Counted from the first letter of the stretch, positions 1 through 12,865 are shown. The stretch: 64,000 nucleotides of DNA from Gelatoporia subvermispora B (GCA_000320605.2 KB445796.1:132916-196915), one strand, 5' to 3'. The notes: generated by a model not told the origin, from the letters alone. A program made the numbers and translations.

Positions 1-2779
1 GAGCGAGTCGGCGTCCGTAGTCGGCGGCGGCGGAAGAACGCCTGACACACCAGATACGCTGAGGGACGACGTCGAGGCCGCAGGAAGTGCACCCAGCACA
101 TCGAACGGCGAGGGCTGAGCGGGTGCACCGAAGGGCGGGGCGGAGGGCTTCTTGTTGAGGTGGAAGACCTTGGCTTCGGGGTTGAGCGCCTTCTTCTCGC
201 GGGGCGAGGCTGAGAACCAGCGGCGGTGCGCGGTGCTGTTCTTGTCGCTTGCGTCGTTGTCGAGGAAGCGTGTCTGCGGAACGGGCTGAGGGTCCGAGGT
301 GGTCCGGACGGGCTGCGGGAACTGTGCGTGCTGCATCTCGGCCGAGTCCGCCGTCAGACGGCGCGGGACCGGCGGGGGGCGAATCTCGAAGGGGTCATCC
401 TGATCGACAGCATCGAAGGAGGGGCAGGTGATCGACGTTGGGGAGGAGCTGAACGCTGCCGGACTCTCTACCGGCATCGGCGGCGGGTACAGCTTGCGCC
501 AGTCACGAGCTAGGACCGTATCGTCCTCCGATTGGAATGACCTCGATAGACCATCAAAGCCACCATTGCCCTCCAAGGAGTTGATGAGGCTCGAGGGGAT
601 CAGCGAGGTCGTGCGGGGCGAGAGCGGGCTGCCGCCCTCAACCTCGTCGCTGAAGGGTGAGAACCGGGTCGAGCGGGAGGGCAGGGACATATCATCGAAA
701 AACGGGTAGCCGGGGCGACGCATAATGACCTGACCATTGGCCTGAACGACCGGTTCGGCGCCGGAGGTGAGTGTATGATCGCGGAAGTTCGAGATTGCAC
801 CAAGGGACAAATTGCCGGGCCGAGGAGAGACGGACAGATCTCCGCCACCAGTGGACAGGGACGACCTGCGGCTGGCAGCGACGGGCGTAGCCTGAGGGAA
901 CATGTCCATCTCCGAGAGCTCACCATCGAGGTGTGAGACCGAGTCTTGGTGAGAGCGGGTGTATGCGGAGATCGGAGACCACGGGATCGACGGGTCCTCC
1001 TCATTGACGGCGCTGACTACATGGAGAGGGTAGAACGAGCGGTCCTGCTTGCGCAGCTCCGCCTGCTCGCGAGCGTGCTTCAGCATGTCCTCCTCCTGCG
1101 CGATGCGCTCTTCGAGCTCCTTCGCGCGGGCGTTCAGCGCGGCAACGACGTCCTCCGCGACGCGGATCTCGCGCTTCTTCAGCTCGAGCTCCTCGGTCAT
1201 CGCCTTCTCCGCCGCCTCGCCGTCCGCCTCTGCGCGCGCCACCGCTTCTACGTCGTCCTTCATCTTCTCCTGCAGCGCGCCGATCTCCTTGTCGAGCCGC
1301 TCGATGCGCATGCTCGCGCTGTCACGCGCGGTCTCCGCAGCCTTGAGCCGCTTCTCGGCGTCGCGCTTAGTCCCCTCTGCGCCGCGCTTCGCGTCCTCGA
1401 GCGCCTTGGTCCGCGTCTTAAGCTCCGCACGCGCAGCATCCTCCGCGCGCTTGCGCTCGCGCTGTGCGTCGAGGTCGCCCTGAATCGCAGCGTGCGAGCG
1501 CGCCGCGAGCGCAAGGAAGTCGTTCAGCTGCGCGCCCACGTCGTGCACGTTCGTCTTGGCGAGCGAGATCTGGCGCAGGATCTCTGCGATCACGGGCGAC
1601 TGGTCGAAGAGCGAGCTGGACGAGGCCGAGTAGGTCAGCAGGTGCGGCGTGCTGAGGCGCGCCTGGTCTGATAGGCTCGGGGCGAGCGAGGGGGCCGAGG
1701 GCGTGTGCGTGTGCGTGTGCCGGTGTGCATTGTTCTTGTCCGCCTTGGGTGGGGTCGTCGGCGCGCGCGGCGCGTGCAGCGGCAGCGAGGCTGACTTGGG
1801 GAGCGGGGGCGGAGTCGTGCTGCGGGACGTACTATTGTTGACCCGATGCGCAGAGCGCTCCGTGCCTCTCAACCTTGGGGGCGAGTCCTGGCTGCTCGCG
1901 GGTAGTCTGGGTGCAGTCGATGTGGAGAACGGTAGACCTAGCCATGTGTTAATTGCAATGTAGGATATACCAGATCAGCCATTCGCGCGCTTACCATCGA
2001 ACCCCTCCAGACTGTCTAGCGCCCTGAGAGTGAGTATGCCCGAGGTGCATCGCTCGGTGTCCTTTGTACGGGCGAGCATTTCGCGCCACCATGGTTGGAT
2101 GACGCCACCTCGCCACCATTTGCCAAAGGCCCCGAGGAACCAGGAGTCTGAAACCATTGATCCGTTTGCTGATCGGACGACACTGCGGGACTGGGGGTGC
2201 CCAGCAGGGTAGACCGCCGCGACCGTGAAGATACCGAAGCTGTAGAACACATGCTTTGGGGTGCGTAGCGACACCGAAGCACGGTTCACGAAGTGGAAGG
2301 GTGAAGCAGTGTTGAAGTCTCTGCTCTTGCTTGTAGTTGGGAGGGTCCGGCGCGATAGAGTGTAGTGCACGCCTGAGCCCTCTGGGTCAGTTGATTCGTC
2401 AGTAGAGTTCTCGTCGAGCCGGCTGAGGTGTTGGCGAAAGGACTGCTCGGTGAGGTAAGTGCGAAACGAGGTCTCGGACGGGTTGGTGAGGTATGCTGGG
2501 CCACGCGGACGTTTGGGCGGCAGGCGGCAGGGAGAGTAACATATTGGCGGGATCCAATGTGGCGTCGAGTGCGATTGCAGGGCAGGAGATGATAGACGAT
2601 GCAGAGATGAGTGAAAGAACACAAGAACAAAATCTGAGCAACGCACCGAGTACCAGAAGTATGATCATGAACACCGTCGCAAAAAACATAGAGCGCAGGT
2701 CGACCTTGTGCCATGCAGCGGCCATCGAGAAGGTTACATGTCCCCCGAGCAGCATCGCGCTGACCCCACCGAAAGCCAT
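1..2779 (-). CDS. Membrane-anchored coiled-coil protein, 3' end beyond window
   Basis: I do not recognise a characterised family. Three exons read well: 2779-2647, 2495-1995 and 1937 to the left edge, with introns 2646-2496 (GTGCGT...CAG) and 1994-1938 (GTAAGC...TAG); both joins keep the frame. The start ATG lies in a good context (CACCATGG). Residues about 28-46 form one hydrophobic segment (MFFATVFMIILLVL) typical of a membrane anchor. Next comes a conserved-looking block with PKHVFYSFGIFTVAAVYPAG and a Trp-rich stretch (FGKWWRGGVIQPWWRE), then a Ser/Pro/Thr-rich linker containing HRHTHTHT. A long charged Ala/Glu/Lys/Arg coiled coil of about 150 residues (genome about 1600-1040) follows, and then a Ser/Pro-rich low-complexity tail that is still open at base 1. 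It could be a tether between a membrane and the cytoskeleton, but that is only inference from architecture. The coiled-coil part is strongly GC-rich. Confidence 0.75.
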
Positions 2780-5419
2780 GGTGAGGACGAGGAAACGAGG
2801 GAGCCTCCCCTCCGAATGCGCGCCGGCGAATGTGGCGATGCCTCGAGGCGGAGATGGCGGATGACTACGGGTGATGTGGATGGCGGACAGGGTTGCAGGA
2901 CGCGCAAGCTGCCGTGTCCGCGGCCAGATTGCGCGAAATAAACGAGAACAGGATTGAGGAAGATGGAGGAGGAGAGCAAGAGTCCGACTCGGCTGTAGAG
3001 CCCCGAGACGAAAAGTTGACCGATTCAGCCGCCGGTGCGCGCCCGGTCATTTGACGAGCCGCGCCGCGCCAACGCCGCCTCTTTTTTCTCCTACAAATCA
3101 TTTATTTATCCTGTTTGTATACCCGACTACATTCGAGTCTTTAACTCCACTACCACCCTCCGTCGTTGTCTTTCGTTCAGCCGCTTGTTGCACGTTTCTT
3201 ACGACGTCTTACGACGTTTTATGACGGTTTGTGCAGCCCTCAGCCCCATCGATGGTAGCTATCTCCCCCATCACCCCAATTCATACCGCCTTCCGAGAAC
3301 TTGTCTCTCATCCGCGCTTCCCCTCAGGCCACAACGGAGAAACGTACTCCTCGCACCGCACGTAGCCGCACTCATCTGCATACTTCTTCTCCTGCTCGCG
3401 TATCGCAGCGTATCGCCATCGATCCATGCCTGACCCTGCAGCCGCATCGACCCCGCTCACGCGACAACATCAGCCCATACACAGCTAGCAGCTCTGCCCA
3501 TCCTCTCATAAGGCACTTCGGCGGGCCCACGGAATGCTTCCCCGCTCCGAGTCGTGGAAGCCCCGACGTCCGCACGTCCTGTCGTCAAGTGCTTGGCGCT
3601 GCGATGCTGCCTTCGCAGGTCACTTGGCGCCCACGCAAGATGCTCGAAGAGCACAGTCTATCTTGTTCGGGCTATCTTGATCTCTGCGCGCCTTGGTCAT
3701 ACGGGGCAGCGACCATGTATGTTGCGGACAAACTTCCTCCGCTAGCCAACATGTGATCCTATCGCAGCGCACGGCTGACATGCATCAGTTCTCGAAGTCT
3801 GCAGAAGGCGCGCATGATGGCGTTTGTGCGCAGCCGCTGTTCACCTATCTCTCCATCCATATCGACGCGCTTGTGGCGTCGCCGCGCGTCTGCGGTGCGA
3901 GCTTGCACCGTCGCATGTCGTGTGCCCGAGGTGAGATGGCGAAAGCAAGCTTTACGAAATCGTCTGTGCGCACGAGCGTGCACACTACACACCATTGTCC
4001 TGCGGGCTGCGCAGTGTGCACGCCGCGTGCGTATCAGCAGGGCGCCTCGAGTTCTGATATGCATCTCAGGAATGCCGAACATCTACCATCATATACTTGC
4101 CTGCACGCTCGCTTCTGAGGAACCGCTCAGCTGACATCTCATCATAGTTAAAATGGGATTTCAATTTCCAAGTCTCTCGAAGATGCCACCGGCACCGTCC
4201 GCGCTACGGCCCCGGCTTGGCGATCGCTGCTTGCTTGCGACCCTTGTATTGCCGATCTGCAGAATCTGCTCGTGCATCTTTACGCACTTAGCATGCACAA
4301 CTCTCATACCGGCGGCGGTACCAGGCGTGCGCGTAGATCTACGAACGTCATGTGTCATGCCCGCAGCACGCAACGATCAAGCTCGGAGCTTGCTCGTGAT
4401 ATATGTGATTTCGAGGACTGTTAGAGGCGTGACGATGGGAATCTGAGCTCGCGCTGCGAGTCTCATCGGGAGGCTGCGTCGACTGATACATGATTTTGCG
4501 CAGGATTCATGATTGTGGACATATTCGTACAGCATACTCGTGTTGCTGTGGGACGACATGAGGTCAAATGTAGTCGCACGACTGCGGAGTTTGCGGCCGT
4601 CGATCATAATAGATTTTCAATAGCTGCATGCAGACAGCAGTTGGCATTCGATGTCAATATAGATAGGAGCGTAAGTCGTATTCGCCTGCGACTCCGCCCC
4701 GTCGTTGTCAGTTTCACTGATACATTCTGTCTCCCGCAGAGTCTGGTGGCATATGTCACACACGTCGCACACAGGTATGTTCGGCGATTTAGACTTAATC
4801 CCGCAGCAGTTCTTACCCAGTTTCACCCACCTAAAGCGGTATGTAGCCGGTATCTTTGAGCGCAGGCACTCTCTAAGTATAAGCGATGTGTTGGCTGTTG
4901 TCGTTATTGACTGACACTGCATCAATAATTGCGAACTGAACCGAGCGTGCCTCCCAGTGAAGTACAGAACTGTCAAGGCCATTGTCAGTTACCTTCTGTG
5001 GCATACCCTAGATCACCGGTGCAACGAGCCGATCGTTTGGTGCGGTATGTAATATGGCATGCGCGAGCATTATTCTTACACCCACTGAAACTGATGCACG
5101 AGATTCGAAGAAGTGCTTGCACCCTGAAGCAGGCTCGACTGTCAGTCGTTACGTTCACTTCGAATAAATGGTGGAGATGACCGATGATCCCTGGACTGTG
5201 CTGGTTAGTACGTATGTGTATACTACGTTGTGTGCCTGAATGTATTGGCCGATGGCGCGAAAATGGAGCTTCGCGCATCGTAGACGATGTTTCCCCGAAA
5301 CTGAAGCTCCCCTGAATGTGACCGGGACTAATATGACTCGAATTCAAGATGACATCCCAGGCCTTGTTCGGAGTCCGCCTGCAAAAAAAGTGGTTTTGCG
5401 ACCGAGTGATAATTTCGCA

Positions 5420-5452
5420 AATATATTGTATGTCATAATATATTGTATGTCA
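5420..5452. repeat. Two-copy 16-bp direct repeat
   Basis: AATATATTGTATGTCA occurs at 5420-5435 and again at 5437-5452, separated by one T. It is AT-rich and lies in the gene-poor stretch. No function is suggested by its context. Confidence 0.8.
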
Positions 5453-6206
5453 GATCCTCGAAAACATTCGCAGGTAACTCTGAAAGAAGATAGGGCGCTG
5501 GCAGGCAAGTGAGACAACTGCAAGTCTCCCGTAAGCCTCCTCAAAGACTGGTAAACGTACGGATGACTTGTCAATGGACGTCAAGGTCATAATCGGAAGC
5601 CGCTTACCTATGGCAGTCAGACATCTGCGATGATTTGTAAGCACCAAATGTCACGTGCACTGCCAATAGGAACGGTCCCGGCCTGCTGCCACTTGTGATG
5701 AACTCGCTGATAAACCGTTTGAAGATCTTTTCCTCTCCCATTGAGGCCAAGTTACCGATCCTGACTTGCAGAACTATGTGTCGTTGAAGTGTTAGCATGC
5801 TACCACGCTCCGTACGGACAGCTCGTATTTTCCATTCTTGTGGCACAGTCTAACTGGCTTACCGACAAACTTGAATGTGAATCTCAACCCAGACGTGAAA
5901 ACCACAAACCTGTGGCTTCAGAAGCCTTCAATCCCGCAACGGTACAATCTCATCTAGGACTTGGACTCCATAGGCTTCACATAGCTCACAGGATAAAACG
6001 AAGGTGGCTTGAGGCTATAGCTTGCTTACCACGGAGAGTCCTGCTCGCAGAACTCCGTGATGCGCGCCGTTGGTTGCTGCGGAGGAAGAGATCGACGACC
6101 TTCGAACCGACGGCACATCCATTGGAGGACATGGTGGAGCAAGCAGTGCAGTGAATTCAGTGGGTGGGGGAGAGTTGAGTCGGTCCCGCAGGACCTCGAG
6201 TATGCT

Positions 6207-6671
6207 TCACGGCCAGTAGCCATGGTATCCCACCCCGGTCCAGTGGATTGTCTCGACGAGACTCGACGACATATGGCGGCGGTCCTGTATCAACCCGCTC
6301 CTCACTGGATACCATACGCTCCTCCGCTGCGCTTTCCTGGTACCGTCAATTGCGAAGGTTATCATTGGACCCCGCTCGTAAGGATCGCAACAGCTTCTCA
6401 CAAAGTCTCTTTGCGATGTCAGCTTGAGGCGTAATTGAGCTGGACCGACCGCGAGCCGGCCGCCCGAGGATCGAGCTTTCCCGTGCCCACAAGGAGATGA
6501 TAGAGCTGACTGAGCGACTCGACCCGGACGACTGGCACCTTTCTCATATCCGTCGTTGTCCGGCCATTCTTCATCTTCGTCTGATGATCGTCGAGGTAAG
6601 TCGACATGCTTGGCGTGGAAGTGGACGGGGCAATGAAGACAATCATATCTCAGGGCTATGTTCTCGTTCAA
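6207..6671 (-). other. Unrecognised 154-codon open frame
   Basis: This is the longest unexplained frame in the gene-poor region. The predicted product contains an acidic patch (RRSSDEDEEWPDNDGYEK) and basic C-terminal residues, with no membrane segment, zinc ligands or family signature that I recognise. It could be one exon of an unidentified or decayed gene or a chance frame. A second ATG-containing stretch (about 6141-6034) ends in a good donor site (GTAAGC), so a multi-exon gene running toward 5344 is possible, but I could not find a convincing set of joins. Confidence 0.15.
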
Positions 6672-8001
6672 GACTCGTCCGTACTATAGCTGCAGCCGTT
6701 GCAACTACACAAATTTTGTCTACCCTTTAGTCGCAACTCGCCCGAAAGGGATCTCGCACGAATGGAGCACGCGCTACGGTGCACACAAAATCACCCTTAT
6801 ATGGCGTTTGTCTCAAGTTTGACCCAAGGGCAAGGATCTGGTTCTGACCATTTGCAAAGCGGCGGCCAACTGCCTAAAGACAAAAATAGCCCATCCAAAT
6901 CCGAAATTGCTGCTTCACCTGTTGTCTGAGTCTTGGCGCTCTCATTCGGGACCGAAGGCTTGGTTACTATTCTCTGCTACCCGCATGAGCAAGAATAGGC
7001 CTGTATTGGGGTCGCCGCTATCCCCGGTGATAACTTGAGCATGTAGATGCCAAGCCATCAGCGTCCTAGAGTTATTTTGGAGCCTCTGTAGGTTGGTAAA
7101 TTTGGATTCGTTACCTGTTATACGGGGTGTGGGAATCCACACGCTCAGAAATTGTACCACTCCTATGGACAGCGTGCTATATTTAGACCCTCACCAGAAT
7201 ATGGGCGGGTTTGCCACTCGGGTATGCGCTACTTCCCTACCCGGGCCCGACGCCATGGTTGACTAGTGTTTGAGGTGAGAACGAGAGTGCAGGCATGTCA
7301 GCCATAATTCCTCGCACACTTGCTCTTACTACATCCGCGTAATCCTCCAAGACCAGTCTCATTTGTGCAGTCGCTTTCTCATCGTGATGGAGGAACTGGC
7401 GCTATCGATAGACAACAAAACTCTCTATCGATGAGCCCTTAGGCCTCAAAAGCTCGTTGCAAATCCGATCCGGTGTGTCTGCTGTTCCCCACCAGTGTCG
7501 AGTCTTGCTGACGACACTTATTTTAACACAAAGTAGGGGATGTGTTCCGAGAATATGCATTCTACGTCGAAACCACGCTCTGAATTCGCGCGTGGCAAAG
7601 CCTTCTCGACTTGTTATGGGTCCGAGGGAGTAGGATCATATCCAATTGAATGAGCGTGCGAATCAGTTGTACACCGCCTCCCTTACTCTTTCGTCAGTTC
7701 CCGAATCTCTACAGCTGTTGTACATCACCATCCTGTCTCGGGGGCGCAAGCTCACCCGAAACCGTGTGTTCCTACTGTCAGGAATAGTATCCGGACCTTC
7801 CAATTTCTTCCCACTGAGTGTCCTTGCAGCTCTACCGGTACACGAGCAGGGCATGAAGTCGGTGCCTAATTGCATGCTGTTTAGCCCGACACGCTGGACT
7901 AATCCACAGTGGCACGGGTCGCGACCCACACTCCTGCGAACCTCGGAGAACGCCTTTGTTGCAAGCAGAATAGCCGGCTCCAGGACGACCACTCTGCGCG
8001 G

Positions 8002-8008
8002 TATAAAG
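8002..8008 (+). promoter_or_regulatory. TATA box of the manganese peroxidase gene
   Basis: TATAAAG lies 89-95 bp before the peroxidase start codon, the usual spacing in basidiomycetes. Further upstream (7285-7291) the minus strand reads TGCACTC, which fits the short metal-response consensus TGCRCNC known from manganese peroxidase promoters. That motif is short enough to occur by chance. Confidence 0.6.
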
Positions 8009-8096
8009 AGGGTTCAACGATTCGATGTTGGCCTCAGGACATCGAGCTCCTTCGTTCGCCCTCTACCCGGCTTACTCGGTATATCCAGCAGTCGCA

Positions 8097-9644
8097 ATGT
8101 CTTTTGCAACCCTCCTTGCCATCGTATCTCTCGCTGCAATCGCGACCGCCGCGCCGACTGCTGTCTGCTCTGACGGCACCCGCGTCAGCAATGCTGTCTG
8201 CTGCGACTTTGTCTCGGTATGTCCAAGAAGTCCGCTTTCGGCCCTGCGTTTTACGATATTGATACCGAGTGATTAGCTTGGGCAGGATCTGCAGAGCATG
8301 GTCCTCCAGGGCGACTGCGGTGAAGATGGTAGATACATTTCCCTCTCAGCACTTGTTGTAGCATACTGATCTTGCTCTTAGCGCACGAGATCATCCGGCT
8401 GACCTTCCGTCAGTATTTGTTTGGTTGGAACCTAACTCACGGACTAACCTTGGCTTGCAGACGATGCTGTTGCGATTTCTCGCAAGCTTGGCCCGTCTGC
8501 GTGAGTATTGTAGTTCAATCATATGGCTGACCGGCGATTGAGACCATGTCTACAGTGGTGGCGGAGCTGACGGTTCCATGCTCCTCTTCCCTCTCGTGGA
8601 GCCGGAGTTCGCAGCAAGCAACGGTATTGACGACAGTGTCAACAACTTGATTCCGTTCCTGTCTCTCCACCCCACGATCAGTGCCGGTGATCTCGTCCAA
8701 TTTGCTGGTGCTGTCGCGCTCAGCAACTGCCCTGTGAGTGACTTTCTTGTCCATGCAACATCATGACTCACGTGATGGTATTCCTAGGGCGCTCCCCGCG
8801 TCCAGTTCCTTGCTGGCCGACCCAACCACACGATCGCGGCTATCGATGGTCTTATTCCCGAGCCCCAGGACAATGTCACAAGCATCCTGGAGCGCTTCGA
8901 CGATGCGGGTGGCTTCACACCGTTTGAGGTTGTCTCCCTTCTGGCCTCCCACACCATTGCGCGTGCCGACAAGGTTGACCCGACCCTCGACGCTGCGCCC
9001 TTCGACACGGTAAGTGCATGAGCATTTGCCAAATGTGCCACTTGTGCTAACTTGAGTGTCCCTCTAGACCCCGTTCACTTTCGACTCCCAGATCTTCCTG
9101 GAGGTCTTGCTCAAGGGCGTCGGTTTCCCCGGACTCGACAACAACACCGGTGAGGTCTCGTCGCCGCTGCCGCTCGGCGACACCTCGACTGGCGGCAAGG
9201 ACACCGGTTTGATGCGTCTGCAGTCCGACTTCGCACTCGCCCACGACCCGCGTACTGCATGCTTCTGGCAAGGGTTCGTCGACCAGCAGGAGTTCATGTC
9301 CCAGAGCTTCGCGTCTGCTTTCGCGAAGCTCGCTGTTCTCGGCCACAACACCGACGATTTGATTGACTGCTCGGAAGTTGTTCCCGTCCCCAAGCCCGCT
9401 GTCGACAAGCCGACGACGTTCCCGGCCACGACCGGCCCGCAGGATCTCGAGTTGTCTTGCCTCGCCGAGAGGTTCCCCACTCTCAGTGTTGACCGTGAGT
9501 GCCTTGCATTTTGACATCTTCGCAGCGTCTGATAGGAATATGTCGATAGCTGGTGCGCAGGAGACCCTCATTCCTCACTGCTCCGACGGTCTCGAGAACT
9601 GCACTTCCGTCCAATTCTCGGGCCCCGCCACCGACTCCCCTTGA
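8097..9644 (+). CDS. mnp: Manganese peroxidase, long type (class II heme peroxidase)
   Basis: Secreted heme enzyme that oxidises Mn2+ to Mn3+, which diffuses and attacks phenolic lignin. Eight exons (8097-8216, 8277-8328, 8382-8408, 8461-8500, 8556-8733, 8788-9009, 9068-9494, 9550-9644) give 386 residues with every join in frame. A signal peptide ([19 protein letters not shown]) precedes the mature chain. Distal catalytic residues are seen in [16 protein letters not shown] (Arg and His); the proximal His is in [15 protein letters not shown]. The Mn site is complete: the two Glu of CGE and HE, and the Asp of RAD (E36, E40 and D175 in versatile peroxidase numbering). The position of the surface Trp of lignin and versatile peroxidases (W164) is Ser, so direct oxidation of bulky aromatics is not expected. 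A loop insertion ([16 protein letters not shown]) and a C-terminal extension with an extra Cys pair ([11 protein letters not shown]) mark the long type. It is followed by a P450 array on the other strand. Confidence 0.96.
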
Positions 9645-9917
9645 ACGTCGAGTTCGATAGACAGATGTTTTCATTAGTTCGCCTTCTTTGTAACTTTCGC
9701 TGGGTCCAGGAATATATGCGCGCATATCTCAATTTTTGCCATCGCGGAATGACTTAACGTCGCTCTCAATTACATTGTATGTATACTAACTTTCGAGAAG
9801 TCACCGCAGCATTAGACGACATGTAGAGCAAAAGTTGTGCCTCAAGCTAGTGCGCGAGGCTCAGAACACAAAAAGTACCACTCCAGTGATCAAGTTGAGC
9901 CATGAACACTACTAGTA

Positions 9918-12029
9918 CTACTCACGAGCACTTTCCTCCACCATGGCTGCATGCACGGTTGACCTTACTTTGATGGTGCACCTGAATGGTTTTGGGTGCC
10001 TGAATCACTTTCTTAGATCCTCACATATACGGAGGCATCGACAGATATTACCTGAGGAATCCTGGAAGGCTGGCTGTCTCTGGCATAATCTCGTTACCCT
10101 CACTGTCCACCTCTTTGCTGATAGTAAATGTTGCCAAGACAGATGCGATGGTAATCCATAGCAGATCTTGCGCCATAGCGCGACCGGGGCAGATCCGTCG
10201 GCCGAACCCGAATGCAGCTACTGCGGGATCTTGAATGTCGGCGTCCAGTTCATTGCCTTTCATGAAGCGAGATGGGTTGAATGTAGATGGATTCGAATAT
10301 ATATTCTCGTCGTGTAGGATTGCCCTGTCGTCAGCATAACAGAGTTGACCAGGAAAATGCGATTGGAATGTGTCTATGCTCACCAATTGTTGGCTACCAC
10401 GAATGACCCTCTGGGTATATGATAGCCTCGATACGTATCATCCTCTGTCAACCGATGAGGGAAATCTGTACATATATCACGTCCGTCGTCTGGCATCTTC
10501 CATATGTCACGATAACTCACTGAGAGGAACAACTGGTTTCCAGCGAAGAGATTCCTTCACTATTGCGCTGATATATGGCATAGCTGCTTGGTCTGACAAG
10601 CTGGGTAAGCGGTTGTCGCCAAGAGCTGCATCAAGCTCTTTTCGTGCTGCTTCCTGAACTTCCGGATACAGGACCATGGCAAGGAAGAAGGTCGCCAGCG
10701 TCGATACGACCTGAAGAGGCCAATGACTTCATGGTCAATTGTAGGAGCAATGAAAACTGACTGTGTCTGCTCCAGCTTTGATACTTCATCAGTAAGCGTC
10801 GCAGTATGACTGCATTGACATACCGATATACATAGTTGCTAGAGTTGTCTTAATATGATGCTTTATATCCGTCCCACTACTCGTTTTGCCAAATGTCTCG
10901 AGAAGAGATGTGGCGGCACAATCGGGATTCTCCCCTTGAGCCTACGCAGCTAATGTGAGTGCTGCATACACCAAGATGCGAGAAACTGACAATTCGTCTT
11001 GACAGCGCATCGAAGGGAACATTTAATAAGGCGTCTGCCCAGTTGCGAAACTCAGCTGCTTCGCGTTTGAATTGACCCCCTGGAAACCAGCTCGGGACAT
11101 ATTTCACTAAGTTCAATGCGTTCAGCGGAACACAATGGAGGTCGTGATGCATTTACATATGGGTAGAGCATCAACCAGATATTTGCCAGGGGTCGAGGCA
11201 GCGGAAGGGCCTTCGATTGCCTTCTCTGCGATGTGAACATACGGATCGTCTTTGGACTGCACCTCAATGCCATAGGCGGTCTGTATGATGATAGCGCCTG
11301 CCATACTGTGAGACGATAGTGAGAGGCTTTCACAATACAGTATCCTCGAGCTTACTGGCGTATATGATGCAAGAATTCCTGGGGCTCGTTTAACAAGCGA
11401 GATAGGAGTATACGTGTCTCTTGTTGTTCAACTCGGCGGTTCCGCGCGACTGCCGGACCAGTGCTCATCTCTTGGTGGAACATCCTCCGGCCCATTTTCC
11501 ATGCATCTCCATAAGGTAGGAGCGGCAAGGACCAACCCAAGCCAACGCTGTATCTATAATCAGTATGGGTACTGCACAAGACACTAAAGCGACGTACAGC
11601 TCGCTGAGCATCGTCATCCACGGTCTGACATGTGAGCGTCCTATGTTAGCTGGAGTGCCATGGGTAATACGGGCGATTCGATTGACCTATCTGAGTAAAC
11701 GGTAGAGCGTTTCTCCAACAAGTCGGTCGCAGCAGAGAGAGAATTAAGGACTACAATGTAGGTTCCCATCGCGTCAAGACATATGGTATCGGAACCTAAA
11801 ACAGACTGAGCATCCTGAGGGCAATACTGGTTGTGCTCCTACACAGTTTTTGGCCCATCTCCAAGTAGGCCTCGGAAGCCCTTTCAACGGGGACGTCGAA
11901 CACATTGCCTATGATAGGCAATCGTGGCGGACCAGGTGGGAGAGGCAATTTCAAGTGTGTTCGACGATACCACCAACGAGCGAGAGATGCCACAGTCAGC
12001 AGTGCCGCCAGAAATTCAAGGGCAGTCAT
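9918..12029 (-). CDS. Cytochrome P450, array copy A
   Basis: Heme-thiolate monooxygenase, expected to be anchored in the endoplasmic reticulum and to take electrons from P450 reductase. About a dozen exons. The start at 12029 (MTALEFLAALL) gives an N-terminal anchor followed by KLPLPPGPPRLPIIGNVFDV, matching the other three copies; an in-frame ATG at 12065 is less likely. Seen in order: PWMTMLSEL and GLGWSLPLLPYGD; I-helix AGADT; ExxR in KESLRWKPVV; the PERF-like NPSRF; heme loop FGFGRRICPGR with the Cys ligand. The last intron (GTAATA...CAG) leads to a terminal exon encoding HPKPFRCTIKVR and the stop at 9918-9920. The family resembles proteins usually annotated as O-methylsterigmatocystin oxidoreductase-like; substrate unknown. 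A TATA-like element lies about 200 bp upstream. All key residues are present and no stop or frameshift was found. Confidence 0.92.
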
Positions 12030-12865
12030 CTTTTTTTCTCTGGAACTTCTTTGGTGTAGCTTCAAACACCGAGAAGCAATTGCGCCTTCTTATGCACGGC
12101 GGTATGACACCTCCGGTGACACGAGTGCACTAGTCCAGCGAAACCGGCAGTCCGTGACGAAAATGCTTGGCAACGTCAGAACGCGTCCGAACAGTGACGC
12201 AACCACCGAGTCGGACCCGGATCCTCAGTTATAAATACTATCATTCGACTGGTGACCGGGAATGCGTCTGGCAGACGCAATGGTCAACGATTTTACATGA
12301 GGAAAAGAGGATGATTTCATCAAATCCAATCCGACCAGTGTTCGAGGATGATATATTCTGCGAGACGTAACGAGCGTCAACGACTTCGGCATTTATAGAG
12401 GTCATCCTGTGACTTTTGGCTCGGCTGCAATGGCTAGCAACCAATGACGTTGGTCGCTGCAAGGGGCTGCTCAAGTCCCATCGACGCGCCCTGGACACTG
12501 TATGACGAAGTTTTGCATTACACTGTCATTCAAACTCTTTCTCCCAGCATGTTTCAGAGGAACAGTCGTTCACCGTTCTTTAGAATGAATAGACAAGAAA
12601 TCAAGCCACACGATGCGGAAAGAGCGCCCGGAAGAAGTTTGGGCATCTCTGTGATTGTCACAGCCAGTCTGTATACTGGCGCCTGCGGTATAGACCTTGA
12701 TACGGAGAGGTCGTCGACAGATAGCCTCAACCAACCGACTACTTGCATTTTCGGAACGAACCATATGATATCATAAAAAGCGTTGCATGAATGGTTTCTT
12801 GGGTTGTACAAGTGGAAATCATACAACCTGCAGTGCACAGCCATCTCGGGACACAACATTCCCTA
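12030..12865. other. Spacer between P450 copies A and B
   Basis: 836 bp holding the 3' flank of copy B and the promoter of copy A. A TATA-like stretch (minus strand TATTTATA) is at about 12229-12236. No other gene is visible. Confidence 0.6.

Larger units (their letters stand above)
2780..8096. other. 5.3-kb gene-poor stretch
   Basis: Apart from the promoters of the flanking genes I find no recognisable gene. Open frames are short, overlap on both strands, and do not join through plausible introns into a known family. The best unexplained candidates are a 154-codon minus-strand frame (6207-6671) with an acidic run, and a minus-strand frame at 5604-5846 ending at a GTAAGC donor-like site. They may be remnants of a decayed gene. 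A 16-bp direct repeat lies at 5420-5452. No terminal repeats, reverse transcriptase or transposase motifs were seen by eye. Confidence 0.5.

Noticed and set aside
600..1671. Long open frames on both strands at 600-1671 (134, 241 and 144 codons)
   Set aside because: They are shadow frames of the GC-rich coiled-coil exon of the minus-strand gene; composition is Arg/Ala/Ser-rich with no motifs.
3035..5180. Genes for the many 60-150 codon frames at 3035-5180
   Set aside because: They overlap on both strands, lack splice-linked partners and recognised motifs, and look like chance frames.
7285..7291. Metal-response element TGCACTC as proof of Mn regulation
   Set aside because: A single seven-base match 800 bp upstream is expected by chance; kept only as a weak note in the promoter entry.
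8097..9644. Lignin peroxidase or versatile peroxidase instead of manganese peroxidase
   Set aside because: The exposed Trp position is Ser, while the three Mn ligands and the long C-terminal extension with extra Cys pair are present.
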